From Microcystis novacekii Mn_MB_F_20050700_S1 (lineage in GTDB: Bacteria > Cyanobacteriota > Cyanobacteriia > Cyanobacteriales > Microcystaceae): 32,236 bases of DNA. This document shows, piece after piece, positions 15,081 to 24,601 of the stretch (positions within the stretch are counted from its first letter, which is position 1; the number at the start of each line of letters is the position of its first letter). A program made the translations under genes and the position numbers. The DNA is taken from positions 1 to 32,236 of the forward strand of contig SFAU01000080.1 in assembly GCA_007096045.1 (NCBI GenBank), written 5' to 3'. The notes under the pieces are model-generated. The model did no database searches. It was not told the origin of the DNA and worked only from the letters and a program-made list of their open reading frames with translations.

Positions 15081-18000
15081 ATGTTAACACCTCAACAATC
15101 TAAGGTTAGTAAAAAAGATATTGAATCCATTTATCCCCTTTGTCCCATGCAGCAGGGGATGCTGTTTCATTCTTTATATAATCCAGAATCAAAGACGTAT
15201 TTATCACAAATTCAAATCACCTTAAAAGGCAATTTAGATATTAATGCGTTCCAACAAGCTTGGCAAAAAGTAGTAGATAGACATAGTATTTTACGGACTT
15301 GTTTTGCATGGAAAAAAACCAAACAGCCTCTGCAAGTGGTTAGAAAAAATGTCAGCTTGCCTTGGTTTAATTATGATTGGCGATCGCATTCTCCCGCCGA
15401 ACAAGAAACTAAATTTCAAAAATTATTAACCTCTGATAAAGAGCAATATTTTGAATTAGATAAAGTCCCCTTACTTCGATGTCATTTAATTCACGTCGAA
15501 GATAATAAATATGAATTCATCCATACCGGACATCATATTTTATCAGATGGTTGGTCAACAGCAATTCTGTTGAAAGAAGTTTTCGAGTTTTACGCTGGAC
15601 TTATCAACCATCGACCCGTTAATTTACCCACACCTCGCCCTTATCAAGATTATATCAATTGGGTACAACAGCAAGATCAAACCCAAGCCGAACGCTTTTG
15701 GCGACAAAATCTTCAAGGCTTTACCTCTCCAACTCCATTAGTCGTTGATAAACCGTTAAATCCTCTTGTTACTCAAAGTAAAAATTATCTTCATAAAAAA
15801 TCAAAACTTTCTCCAGAAATTACCAGTCGTCTGAAATTACTCGCCCAAGAATATCGCCTTACTCTTTCTACCCTAATTCAAGGAGCTTGGGCTTTATTAT
15901 TACATCATTATAGCAGTGAATCAGACATTGTATTTGGTGCAACCGTTTCGGGACGACCTCCCAATTTTACAGGGATTGAATCGATGGTTGGTATGTTTTT
16001 AAATACCTTACCCATTCGCATCCAAATTGATACTCAAATTGAATTATTAACTTGGTTTCAACAATTACAACAAGACCATTTAGAACGAGAGCAATATAGT
16101 TATAGTTCTCTAATTGACATTCAAAAATGGAGTGAAATTCCTGCTCCTCATTCAGTTTTTGAAAGTTTTGTTGTCTTTGAAAATTTACCCTTTAGCGACA
16201 ATGATAGTGAGAATTTAGGTGGTTTACAAGTCGGTGAAATGCAAGATTATGGCAATGCTGATTATCCCTTAACGGTTATTGTCACCCCTGGGGAAGCCTT
16301 AAGTATTAAAATTATTTATCCTCAAGAACGATTTGAAAATGACACCATTGAACGGATGTTAGGTCATTTTCAAACCTTATTAGCAGGAATCGCCATTAAT
16401 CCCCATTGTCGGATTCAAGACTTACCTTTATTAACGGAAGCTGAACATCAATTATTATTAATTGAATGGAATCAAACGATACCAGAAAATCCCATAAAAC
16501 AGTGCGTTCATGAATTATTTGAACAACAAGCCATCAAAAATACTTCAGCCATTGCCGTTGTTTTTCAAGAGCAACAATTAACCTACCGAGAACTGAATGA
16601 ATCTGCTAATCAATTGGCTCATTATTTACAAAAAATTGGGGTGAGTTCTCAATCTTTAGTGGGGATTTGTTTAGAACGGTCTGTTAATATGGTGATTGCC
16701 GTTTTAGCAGTGTTAAAAGTAGGCGGCATTTGTGTTCCCCTAGACCCAACCTATCCTCAAGAAAGACTTTCTTACATCCTGCAAGATACCCAACTGAAAA
16801 CCCTCTTAACCCAAAAAGATTGTCAATTACTCTTAAACAGTGAAACCATTTCTCAACGGATTTTATTGGATGAACAAGGGTCAGAAATTGCCTTAGAATC
16901 CAAGACTAATCTTGACAAACCCGTGAGTTTAAAGGATTTGGCTTATATTATTTACAGTTCAGGCTCTACGGGTGTACCTAAAGGGATTATGATCCTGCAT
17001 CAATCCTTAACGAATATTATTGAGCATCATCAAGTAAAAATGTCATCCGAAAGGAATTTCTTACAATTTGCTCCCTTTAATTTCGATGTCAGCTATCACG
17101 AAATCTTTGCCGCTTTGTGTTTAGGGGGGAGCTTATTTATTGTTCCAGAAGATTCTCGGTTAGACCTGGCTAAATTAAGTCAATTGTTGGCAAATAACCC
17201 CATTCATAAAGCGATTTTGCCCGTTACTTTGTTACAACAATTAATGGAAACCTATAGTGAGGAAACATACTTATTTGCTAACTTGCGTGAAATTATTTCA
17301 GCTGGAGAGCAATTACAAATTACTCCAAAGATGATTTCTGCATTCAAACAACTCGAACATTGTACCCTTTACAATTATTATGGACCCACAGAAGCAGATA
17401 TCGTTACCAGTTATACCTTTGACCATAATCCTGACCTTTGGCCGAAGTATATTCCCATTGGTAAACCCGCAATTAATGTGCAAGTTTATATTTTAAATTC
17501 CCATCTTCAACCCCTACCCATCGGAGTCACTGGCGAGTTATATGTTGCGGGTGGCGGTTTAGCGCGAGGTTATTTCAACAATCCCCAATTAACCGAAGGA
17601 AAATTTATTCCTAATCCCTTTAGTGATAATTCATTGCTGTATAAAACTGGGGATTTAGCTCGTTATTTACCCAATGGAGACATTGAATATTTAGGAAGAA
17701 TTGATGATGTGGTGAAAGTTAGAGGTTATAGAATTGAATTAGGGGAAGTGGAAACTATTTTAAATCAACATCCTCAAATTGCCCAAGCCATTGCTACAGT
17801 TCAGGGAGAAACAGCTAGAGAAAAATATTTAGCCGCTTATTTTATTCCCCGTCCAGGTGAAACCATAAACCAAGTTGAATTACGTCATTTTCTTGAAAAC
17901 TGGCTACCCGATTATATGATTCCCTCTGCTTTTGTGGTGATGGAATCTTTTCAACTCAGTCCTAACGGTAAAGTTAATCGAAAAGTCTTACCAATACCCG

Positions 18001-18359
18001 ATAAAAACCCCTTATCGTTAACTCAAAATTATGTCGCTCCTCGAACTGCAATTGAAGAAGTTTTAGCGGTAATTTGGGCAGAAATTTTAGAAGTCGAACG
18101 AATTGGGATTGAAGACGATTTCTTTCTGTTAGGTGGGCATTCTTTAAAAGCGATTCAACTGATTAGTAAAATCCGTCAAACCTTAGAAATAGAAATTTCT
18201 GTGCGTCAACTTTTCAATCACTCAACTATCAGCCAATTAACTCAAGTCATGATTGAATTAGTGGGGAATGAAGAGTTGCTGAATGAAATTGCTGTAACCG
18301 TTCAAGAAATTTCTCAACTTTCACCAGAAGAAGTTCAAGCTTTATTATCTCAAAGCTGA
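15081..18359 (+). CDS. aerG1: NRPS module AerG1 (C-A-PCP), Choi-adding
   Basis: A 1092-residue module. The condensation domain (about 20-450) begins YPLCPMQQGMLFHSLY and has HHILSDG (His151, His152, Asp156); this opening is typical of domains that accept a D-configured donor, agreeing with the epimerase at the end of AerB. The adenylation domain (about 465-980) has YSSGSTGVPKG, NYYGPTEAD and YKTGD. The hand-aligned code is D-V-H-I-I-A-Y-I-V-K, close to proline-type codes (DVQ-IAHVVK class), which suits the bicyclic proline analogue Choi. The carrier Ser1021 is in LGGHSLKA. There is no release domain; the tail LSPEEVQALLSQS probably docks with AerG2. Confidence 0.9.
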   Translation: MLTPQQSKVSKKDIESIYPLCPMQQGMLFHSLYNPESKTYLSQIQITLKGNLDINAFQQAWQKVVDRHSILRTCFAWKKTKQPLQVVRKNVSLPWFNYDWRSHSPAEQETKFQKLLTSDKEQYFELDKVPLLRCHLIHVEDNKYEFIHTGHHILSDGWSTAILLKEVFEFYAGLINHRPVNLPTPRPYQDYINWVQQQDQTQAERFWRQNLQGFTSPTPLVVDKPLNPLVTQSKNYLHKKSKLSPEITSRLKLLAQEYRLTLSTLIQGAWALLLHHYSSESDIVFGATVSGRPPNFTGIESMVGMFLNTLPIRIQIDTQIELLTWFQQLQQDHLEREQYSYSSLIDIQKWSEIPAPHSVFESFVVFENLPFSDNDSENLGGLQVGEMQDYGNADYPLTVIVTPGEALSIKIIYPQERFENDTIERMLGHFQTLLAGIAINPHCRIQDLPLLTEAEHQLLLIEWNQTIPENPIKQCVHELFEQQAIKNTSAIAVVFQEQQLTYRELNESANQLAHYLQKIGVSSQSLVGICLERSVNMVIAVLAVLKVGGICVPLDPTYPQERLSYILQDTQLKTLLTQKDCQLLLNSETISQRILLDEQGSEIALESKTNLDKPVSLKDLAYIIYSSGSTGVPKGIMILHQSLTNIIEHHQVKMSSERNFLQFAPFNFDVSYHEIFAALCLGGSLFIVPEDSRLDLAKLSQLLANNPIHKAILPVTLLQQLMETYSEETYLFANLREIISAGEQLQITPKMISAFKQLEHCTLYNYYGPTEADIVTSYTFDHNPDLWPKYIPIGKPAINVQVYILNSHLQPLPIGVTGELYVAGGGLARGYFNNPQLTEGKFIPNPFSDNSLLYKTGDLARYLPNGDIEYLGRIDDVVKVRGYRIELGEVETILNQHPQIAQAIATVQGETAREKYLAAYFIPRPGETINQVELRHFLENWLPDYMIPSAFVVMESFQLSPNGKVNRKVLPIPDKNPLSLTQNYVAPRTAIEEVLAVIWAEILEVERIGIEDDFFLLGGHSLKAIQLISKIRQTLEIEISVRQLFNHSTISQLTQVMIELVGNEELLNEIAVTVQEISQLSPEEVQALLSQS

Positions 18360-18414
18360 ACCTAAATGAATTAAACTTTCTCTAATGGACATTGATTTAA
18401 ACTGAAGGAAAAAA

Positions 18415-19191
18415 ATGACAAATCATCTCTTTGATTTAACAGGTAAAGTTGTAATTATCACGGGTGCTGCCCGAGGAATTGGTCGGGTATTAGCCGAAGG
18501 ATTAGCACAAGCAGGAGCTAAGGTGGTAATTGGTGATATTAATCAAGTTGGTGCTGAACAAACAGTTCAACTCATTCAAGAAGCAGGAGGCGAAGCCATG
18601 GCAATTCACACCGATGTTCGCCAACGTCCAGCTTGTCAGAATTTAATTGAACAGGCCGTTGCTCATTATGGTCAACTCGATATTATGGTTTGTAATGCCG
18701 GGGTTGAAATTCTCAAAAACACTCACGAATTAGAGGAATTGGAATGGGATGAGGTTATTAATGTTGACTTAAAAGGTTATTTTAATTGCGCTCAACTCGC
18801 AACCAAACAAATGCTGAAACAAGGTACAGGAGGTTCAATTATTATGAATTCTTCTATCTGTGCCTTCGTTGCTGTTCCCAAATCTTCAGGAGCATATAGC
18901 GCCGCCAAAGGTGGTGTTAATCAATTAGTAAAATCCCTAGCGGTCGAATTAGCTAGTCACAAAATTCGAGTCAATGCTTTTGCACCGGGGTATATGAATA
19001 ATATGATGGAAGGAACAGAAGGTTTACGTTCAACTGGGGATGAAATGGACGAATTATATACTAGAATTCCCATGAAACGAACCGGAGATTTAGAAGAGTT
19101 AATTGGACCTGTCGTATTTTTAGCATCCGAAGCTTCCTCTTATGTAACTGGAGCAATTTTAATGGTAGATGGAGGTTATACGGCTATTTAG
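18415..19191 (+). CDS. Short-chain dehydrogenase/reductase between aerG1 and aerG2
   Basis: A 258-residue classical SDR with TGAARGIG cofactor motif, NAGV, and a complete catalytic set: Ser in MNSSIC, Tyr161 and Lys165 in YSAAK; VDGGYTA at the C-terminus. It should be an active NAD(P)H oxidoreductase, in contrast to AerF. Its place between the Choi module and the terminal reductase module suggests a role in reducing the Choi precursor ketone (the 6-hydroxy group) or the released aldehyde to argininol. Both are inferences. I do not recall the published letter for this gene firmly and leave the symbol blank. RBS GAAGGAAA lies just before the ATG. Confidence 0.87.
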   Translation: MTNHLFDLTGKVVIITGAARGIGRVLAEGLAQAGAKVVIGDINQVGAEQTVQLIQEAGGEAMAIHTDVRQRPACQNLIEQAVAHYGQLDIMVCNAGVEILKNTHELEELEWDEVINVDLKGYFNCAQLATKQMLKQGTGGSIIMNSSICAFVAVPKSSGAYSAAKGGVNQLVKSLAVELASHKIRVNAFAPGYMNNMMEGTEGLRSTGDEMDELYTRIPMKRTGDLEELIGPVVFLASEASSYVTGAILMVDGGYTAI

Positions 19192-19267
19192 CATCAATAA
19201 TTAAACAATTTTTAGGTTGATTTATATCCATTAAACCAACCTTCACTAAATTAATCCTATTTAACCC

Positions 19268-22200
19268 ATGTCAAAAATGAACCATAACTCTCAAGACAAA
19301 CAGAAATTACTCAAGCTGTTACTACAAAAAAAAGGAATCGGTGTAAAAACAAATACGATACCGACTAGGAATTCATCTCAACTTGTACCGCTTTCTTTTT
19401 CTCAAGAAAGACTTTGGTTTTTGTACCAATTAGAAGCTAACGGCTATACCTATAATATGCCGTTTCGCTTTCAAATTGAAGGCAATTTGGATATTGATAT
19501 CTTTAGAAAAGCTTTGGAAACTATTATGCAACGTCATGAAGTGTTGCAGACCTGTTTTCAAGAAGTTGACGAAATTCCCCGACAAATTATTAACCCGAAA
19601 ATTCAGTTAAATTTGCCTTTAGTGGATTTACAGTCCTTATCTTCTCCGGAACAAACCCAAGAATTAGAGCGATTAACCGAACAAGAAATTTATACTCCCT
19701 TTGACTTAACCCAAGCTCCTTTAAGGCGGACTTTTTTGGTAAAATTAAAAGCTGATTCTTATCTTTTATTTTTAAGTTTACACCATTCTATTTTTGATGG
19801 CTGGTCAATGAAAGTTTTACTACAAGAACTTTCTCGTTTATATGAAGCTTTTTTACAAAAACAATCTAATCCTTTACCCGATTTACCTATTCAATATGGT
19901 GATTTTGCCGTTTGGCAAAGACAACAGTTACAAGGAGATAAACTCACCCAGGAAGTTAATTATTGGCAACAACAATTAACCGGAATTCCACCCTTATTAG
20001 AAATTCCCACTGATCATCCTCGTCCTCCCATACAAACGTTTAAAGGCAATAATTGTACATTTAAACTAAGTCCAGAATTAAGCCAACACCTGAAAAATAT
20101 TAGCCAAACGTCAACCGCTACTTTGAATATGACGCTGTTAACGGCGTTTAATGTTTTATTATATCGCTATAGCCGTCAAGAAGATATTGTGATTGGGATT
20201 CCCAGTGGCAATCGACAATTTCCTGAGATTGAACCCTTAATTGGTTGCTTTGTTAATACCTTACCCATTCGGACTCAGTTTAAAGAAAATCTCTCATTTC
20301 AAGCTTTATTAAATCAAGTTAAACAAGTATTTTTAGAAGCTTATGAACATCAAGATTTACCCTTAGAAAAGGTGGTGGAAGTGGTAAATCCTGAACGAAA
20401 TATAAGTTATAGTCCTTTATTTCAAGTGATGTTTTCTTGGGAAGATATGCTGCACATTAATCATTTTTCGATGGCGGATTTAAAATTAACTCCCGTTACG
20501 ATGAATGCTTTAATTGCTCAATTTGATTTAACCTTAGCCATGCAAGAAACGGCGGAGGGTTTAGTCGGCTCTTTTGATTATAATTGCGCGTTGTTTAATC
20601 AAGACACGATTGAACGCATGATTACCCACTTTCAAACCTTGTTAGAAGGAATTGCAGTTAATCCTGAACAATCGATTGAATTATTACCTATTTTACCGTT
20701 GTCAGAACAAAAGTTATTAGCTCAATGGAATCAGACTAATATTGCTGAACATCCAAAGGTTTGTATTCATGAATTATTTGAACATCAAGTTTTAAAAACG
20801 CCGAATGATATGGCAATAGAATGGTGCAAGGAAAAAGTCACCTATCAAGACTTAAATTATCGTGCCAATCAATTAGCTCATTATCTCCAATCTAAGGGGG
20901 TTAAAGTTGAATCATTAGTGGGTATTTGTTTAGAACAATCTGTATCTATTATTATCAGTTTATTGGCAATTCTTAAAGCGGGTGCTGCTTATCTTGTTTT
21001 AGCTCCCAATTATCCCCAAGAGCGTTTAAACTATATCTTAAATGATGCTCAAGTCTCGGTATTAATTACTCAACAGACTTTGGTTAATTTATTCCGTGAT
21101 TATCAAGCAGAAGTAGTTTGTCTGGATAGTGAAGAACACTTAATTGCTAGTCAAAGCCAAAACAATTTAGTTAACCCTATTCAGCCAAATAATTTAGCTT
21201 ATATTATTTATACCTCTGGTTCCACAGGCACTCCGAAAGGGGTTATGATTGAACATCAAAGTTTAGTCAACCATAGCTTAGGAATCATTAAAGCCTATGA
21301 TTTAAAAAGTCATGACCGAATTTTACAATTTGCTTCTTTTACCTTTGATGTAGCTGCTGAAGAAATTTATCCAACCTTTTTAACGGGTGCAACTTTAGTC
21401 ATGCGTCCTACATCAATGTTCCCTTCTTTAGCCGATTTTACTCAATTTATTCAGCAAAATTGTTTAACGGTTATTAATCTTCCTGCTACTTATTGGCATG
21501 AATGGGTATTAGAGTTATCTCAAACTTTAATAAGTTTACCTGAAACCCTACGCTTAGTGATTACAGGAAGTGAAGAAGTATTGGCAGAGCGATTAATATT
21601 ATGGCAAAAAATAGTATCAAATAGTCAACGAGAAGATATCACTTGGTTGAATGCCTATGGACCGACAGAAGCGACGATAACCACCACGGTTTTTACTCCC
21701 AATTTGAGTCATAAAATTGCTCAAATTCATTCTGTTGCCATTGGTAAACCGATTACAAATACACAGGTTTATATTTGCGATCACTATTTGCAACAACTCC
21801 CCATTGGAATACCGGGAGAACTGTTAATTGGAGGTTTAGGTTTGGCCAAAGGTTATCTCAATCGCGATGATTTAAACCGTGAAAAATTTATTACTCATGC
21901 TTTTAATTCATCAGAATATCAACGTTTCTATAAAACTGGAGATTTAGCTCGTTATTTACCCGATGGAAATATAGAGTTTTTAGGAAGGATTGATAATCAA
22001 GTCAAAATTCGAGGGTTTCGTATTGAAATTGGCGAAATTGAAGCCGTATTAACTGAATCCCCAGATGTCCGAGCGACGGCAGTAATTGTTAGAAAAGATC
22101 AAACAAATAACAAACAATTAGGTGCTTATATTGTGCCAAAATCCCAATCGATTGATCCTGTAAAAGTGCGAAGTTTTCTGAAACAGAAATTACCAGATTA

Positions 22201-23740
22201 TATGATTCCAGCATTCTTTGTACAGCTGCAAGAATTGCCCTTAATGAGTAGTGGTAAAATTGATCGTAATGCTTTACCTGCACCCACCGCAAGTCAGGAT
22301 CAAAAAACGATGATTGCACCTCGGACAGCTACAGAAAAAATTGTTGCTGAGATTTGGCAAGATGTTTTAGGGTTAAAGCAAATTAGTATTTTCGATAATT
22401 TCTTTGACTTAGGTGGCCATTCTTTAAAAGCTACCCAAGTGATTTCTCGACTGCGAGAACAATTAGCTATTAATATTCCTTTAAACTATCTTTTTTCAGA
22501 ACCGACGGTAGCAGGATTATCCTCTAATTTAGACTTGAATTTATCTGATAAAATTGAGAGTGTTCAAATCCCACATTGGCAAGTTGAAATCACCTTAGAA
22601 CCCTCCATTCAACCACAGAATATTCTGACTTTATTTCCTCAAAAACCTGCTGATATTTTGCTAACAGGAGCTACGGGTTTTCTGGGAATTCATTTATTAG
22701 CTGAATTGTTGGATAAAACAGAAGCTAATATTCATTGTTTAATTCGAGACAAAGATTTAGAACAAGCTCAAGCGAAAATTTACCAGAAATTAAAAACCTT
22801 TCAATTATGGGATGAACAGAAAAGCTCTCGTATTATTCCTGTCATTGGTGATTTATCCCAACAACGTTTAGGAATGTGTCAACCTGATTTTCTGGAATTA
22901 GCCAATCAAATTGATGTGATTTATCATAATGGAGCTTGGGTTAATGCCATTTATCCCTACTCAATACTGAAACCCACTAATGTTTTAGGAACAGCAGAAA
23001 TCTTGAGATTAGCGTGCTTAATTAAAACTAAACCTGTTCATTTTGTCTCGACAACTTCTGTTTTTTCCCCCAGTTATGCTCAAGGGAACTTAATTCAAGA
23101 ATCTGATCCTTTAGGTATAAATCATGGACTCAATGCTGGTTATACTCAAAGTAAATGGGTTGCCGAAAAATTAATCATGGAAGCTCGAAAGCGGGGACTT
23201 CCGATTACAATTTTTAGAGCATCTCGAATTATTGGACATAGTAAAACTGGAATTTGTAATAGAGAAGATTTGTTTTGTCGTATGATTAAAGGCTGTATTC
23301 AATTAGGAATGATTCCTGATTTTGGTGACAGTACAGACGACCTCACTCCTGTGGATTATGTGAGTGGTGCAATTGTACATTTAGCTAGTCAAGAAAGCTC
23401 TTTAGGGAAAGCATTTCATTTGTTGAATTCTCACCCAACCTTAAATCGTGAGTTATTTGATTGTGTTCGGGAAATGGGTTATCCGTTGCAGTTGGTTTCT
23501 TTTGAAAAATGGCGATCGCATTTAACAGAACAATGTAAAATTAATACAGATAATGCTTTATCTCCGGTGTTAGATATTTTTTCCGATGAAAATTTATCCG
23601 CAGGTTATTCCCCCGATTTGGATTCTCAAAATACGGCAATGGGGTTAAACGGTACAGCCTTTAATTTTCCCCCGATTGATCACAAATTGTTAAAAACTTA
23701 TTTTGAATATTTTACTAAAAGTGGTTTTTTAACACAATAA
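19268..23740 (+). CDS. aerG2: Terminal NRPS module AerG2 (C-A-PCP-R)
   Basis: A 1490-residue module. The condensation domain (about 40-475) has HHSIFDG (His172, His173, Asp177) and an LCL-type opening LVPLSFSQERLWFLYQ. The adenylation domain (about 485-1000) has YTSGSTGTPKG, NAYGPTEAT and YKTGD; its hand-aligned code is D-V-E-N-I-G-A-I-T-K, with an acidic residue fitting a basic substrate such as arginine. The carrier Ser1052 is in LGGHSLKA. A thioester reductase (about 1125-1490) has LTGATGFLG from residue 1132, a catalytic Thr in VSTTSVF, and Tyr1292/Lys1296 in YTQSK. Release is therefore reductive, giving an aldehyde (argininal) or, after a second hydride, an alcohol (argininol). Met4 (19277) is an alternative start. 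Confidence 0.92.
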   Translation: MSKMNHNSQDKQKLLKLLLQKKGIGVKTNTIPTRNSSQLVPLSFSQERLWFLYQLEANGYTYNMPFRFQIEGNLDIDIFRKALETIMQRHEVLQTCFQEVDEIPRQIINPKIQLNLPLVDLQSLSSPEQTQELERLTEQEIYTPFDLTQAPLRRTFLVKLKADSYLLFLSLHHSIFDGWSMKVLLQELSRLYEAFLQKQSNPLPDLPIQYGDFAVWQRQQLQGDKLTQEVNYWQQQLTGIPPLLEIPTDHPRPPIQTFKGNNCTFKLSPELSQHLKNISQTSTATLNMTLLTAFNVLLYRYSRQEDIVIGIPSGNRQFPEIEPLIGCFVNTLPIRTQFKENLSFQALLNQVKQVFLEAYEHQDLPLEKVVEVVNPERNISYSPLFQVMFSWEDMLHINHFSMADLKLTPVTMNALIAQFDLTLAMQETAEGLVGSFDYNCALFNQDTIERMITHFQTLLEGIAVNPEQSIELLPILPLSEQKLLAQWNQTNIAEHPKVCIHELFEHQVLKTPNDMAIEWCKEKVTYQDLNYRANQLAHYLQSKGVKVESLVGICLEQSVSIIISLLAILKAGAAYLVLAPNYPQERLNYILNDAQVSVLITQQTLVNLFRDYQAEVVCLDSEEHLIASQSQNNLVNPIQPNNLAYIIYTSGSTGTPKGVMIEHQSLVNHSLGIIKAYDLKSHDRILQFASFTFDVAAEEIYPTFLTGATLVMRPTSMFPSLADFTQFIQQNCLTVINLPATYWHEWVLELSQTLISLPETLRLVITGSEEVLAERLILWQKIVSNSQREDITWLNAYGPTEATITTTVFTPNLSHKIAQIHSVAIGKPITNTQVYICDHYLQQLPIGIPGELLIGGLGLAKGYLNRDDLNREKFITHAFNSSEYQRFYKTGDLARYLPDGNIEFLGRIDNQVKIRGFRIEIGEIEAVLTESPDVRATAVIVRKDQTNNKQLGAYIVPKSQSIDPVKVRSFLKQKLPDYMIPAFFVQLQELPLMSSGKIDRNALPAPTASQDQKTMIAPRTATEKIVAEIWQDVLGLKQISIFDNFFDLGGHSLKATQVISRLREQLAINIPLNYLFSEPTVAGLSSNLDLNLSDKIESVQIPHWQVEITLEPSIQPQNILTLFPQKPADILLTGATGFLGIHLLAELLDKTEANIHCLIRDKDLEQAQAKIYQKLKTFQLWDEQKSSRIIPVIGDLSQQRLGMCQPDFLELANQIDVIYHNGAWVNAIYPYSILKPTNVLGTAEILRLACLIKTKPVHFVSTTSVFSPSYAQGNLIQESDPLGINHGLNAGYTQSKWVAEKLIMEARKRGLPITIFRASRIIGHSKTGICNREDLFCRMIKGCIQLGMIPDFGDSTDDLTPVDYVSGAIVHLASQESSLGKAFHLLNSHPTLNRELFDCVREMGYPLQLVSFEKWRSHLTEQCKINTDNALSPVLDIFSDENLSAGYSPDLDSQNTAMGLNGTAFNFPPIDHKLLKTYFEYFTKSGFLTQ

Positions 23741-23819
23741 ATGTCGATTTAATCAGACACAATAAGCTAAATTAAACCAGCTTATGTCATCCCTTTATTA
23801 ATTTCACGAGGAAAATATT

Positions 23820-24428
23820 ATGTTTAACTTAAAACATCAATTATATTTATTAATTTCAAAATTTTTAGAAAAACAAGAACGGATCGAAAAACGTAAACAA
23901 CTTTCCGACAATGCTACATTTCACAGTTCCGTCAAATTTATCGGAAAGTGTATAAACTGTAGGGAGGATAAAAGTCTAATTCAAATTGGAGAGAATACCA
24001 TCATATTGGGTGAATTATTTTTATTTACTCATGGTGGAAAAATAGAAATCGGTAAAAATTGTTATATTGGTGAGAAAACTCGAATTAGATCAGCCAATTC
24101 TATCAAAATTGGCAACGAAGTTATAATTTCTGATGATGTCAATATTTATGATACCGACGCTCATTCATTAAATTATGTTTTAAGACATAAAGAATTTGTG
24201 GAAGTCGTGATTTTCAATAATCTGATTAAGGATGCTAAGGATGTTGATATACAATCTGCACCAGTGGTGATAGAAGATCATGTTTGGATTGGATTTAATG
24301 TTGGTATTCTTAAAGGGGTTACGATTGGGAAAGGAGCAATTATTGGAGCAGGTTCGGTAGTGACAAAAGATGTAGAACCTTTTACTGTTGTTGCTGGTAA
24401 TCCTGCCAAAATTATCAAACGATTATGA
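23820..24428 (+). CDS. Hexapeptide-repeat acyltransferase
   Basis: A 202-residue protein ending in a left-handed beta-helix: repeated IGxxxxI hexads, VWIGFNVGILKGVTIGKG, IIGAGSVVTKDV and the closing AGNPAKIIKRL. His115 in DTDAHS is at the usual catalytic position of the LacA/WbbJ-like O-acyltransferases. The N-terminal 40 residues are a basic, helix-prone segment. It lies in the aer operon 79 bp after aerG2, so it may acylate the peptide or a sugar on it, but no glycosyltransferase is present in the window. Function in aeruginosin production is unproven. RBS ACGAGGAAA precedes the ATG. Confidence 0.85.
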   Translation: MFNLKHQLYLLISKFLEKQERIEKRKQLSDNATFHSSVKFIGKCINCREDKSLIQIGENTIILGELFLFTHGGKIEIGKNCYIGEKTRIRSANSIKIGNEVIISDDVNIYDTDAHSLNYVLRHKEFVEVVIFNNLIKDAKDVDIQSAPVVIEDHVWIGFNVGILKGVTIGKGAIIGAGSVVTKDVEPFTVVAGNPAKIIKRL

Positions 24429-24589
24429 ATCTGATCCAATTCGCTTAATATTCATTCCTGAACTGTAGAAAATCCCGAAAATAGTAGTAATAAAATTTCT
24501 GATAATAATGCAGATTTTTATGGTATGCTGAATTAGTGTCTAACTTAAGAGATAGACATTCAAAGTTCTAATGTCCCTCATTTTAGAGT

Positions 24590-24597
24590 AAGGAGAA
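24590..24597 (+). promoter_or_regulatory. RBS of the ABC exporter gene
   Basis: AAGGAGAA lies 4-5 bp before ATG 24602, one of the strongest Shine-Dalgarno sequences in the cluster. The 173-bp gap before the gene contains no other clear feature. Confidence 0.55.
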
Positions 24598-24601
24598 TCC
24601 T

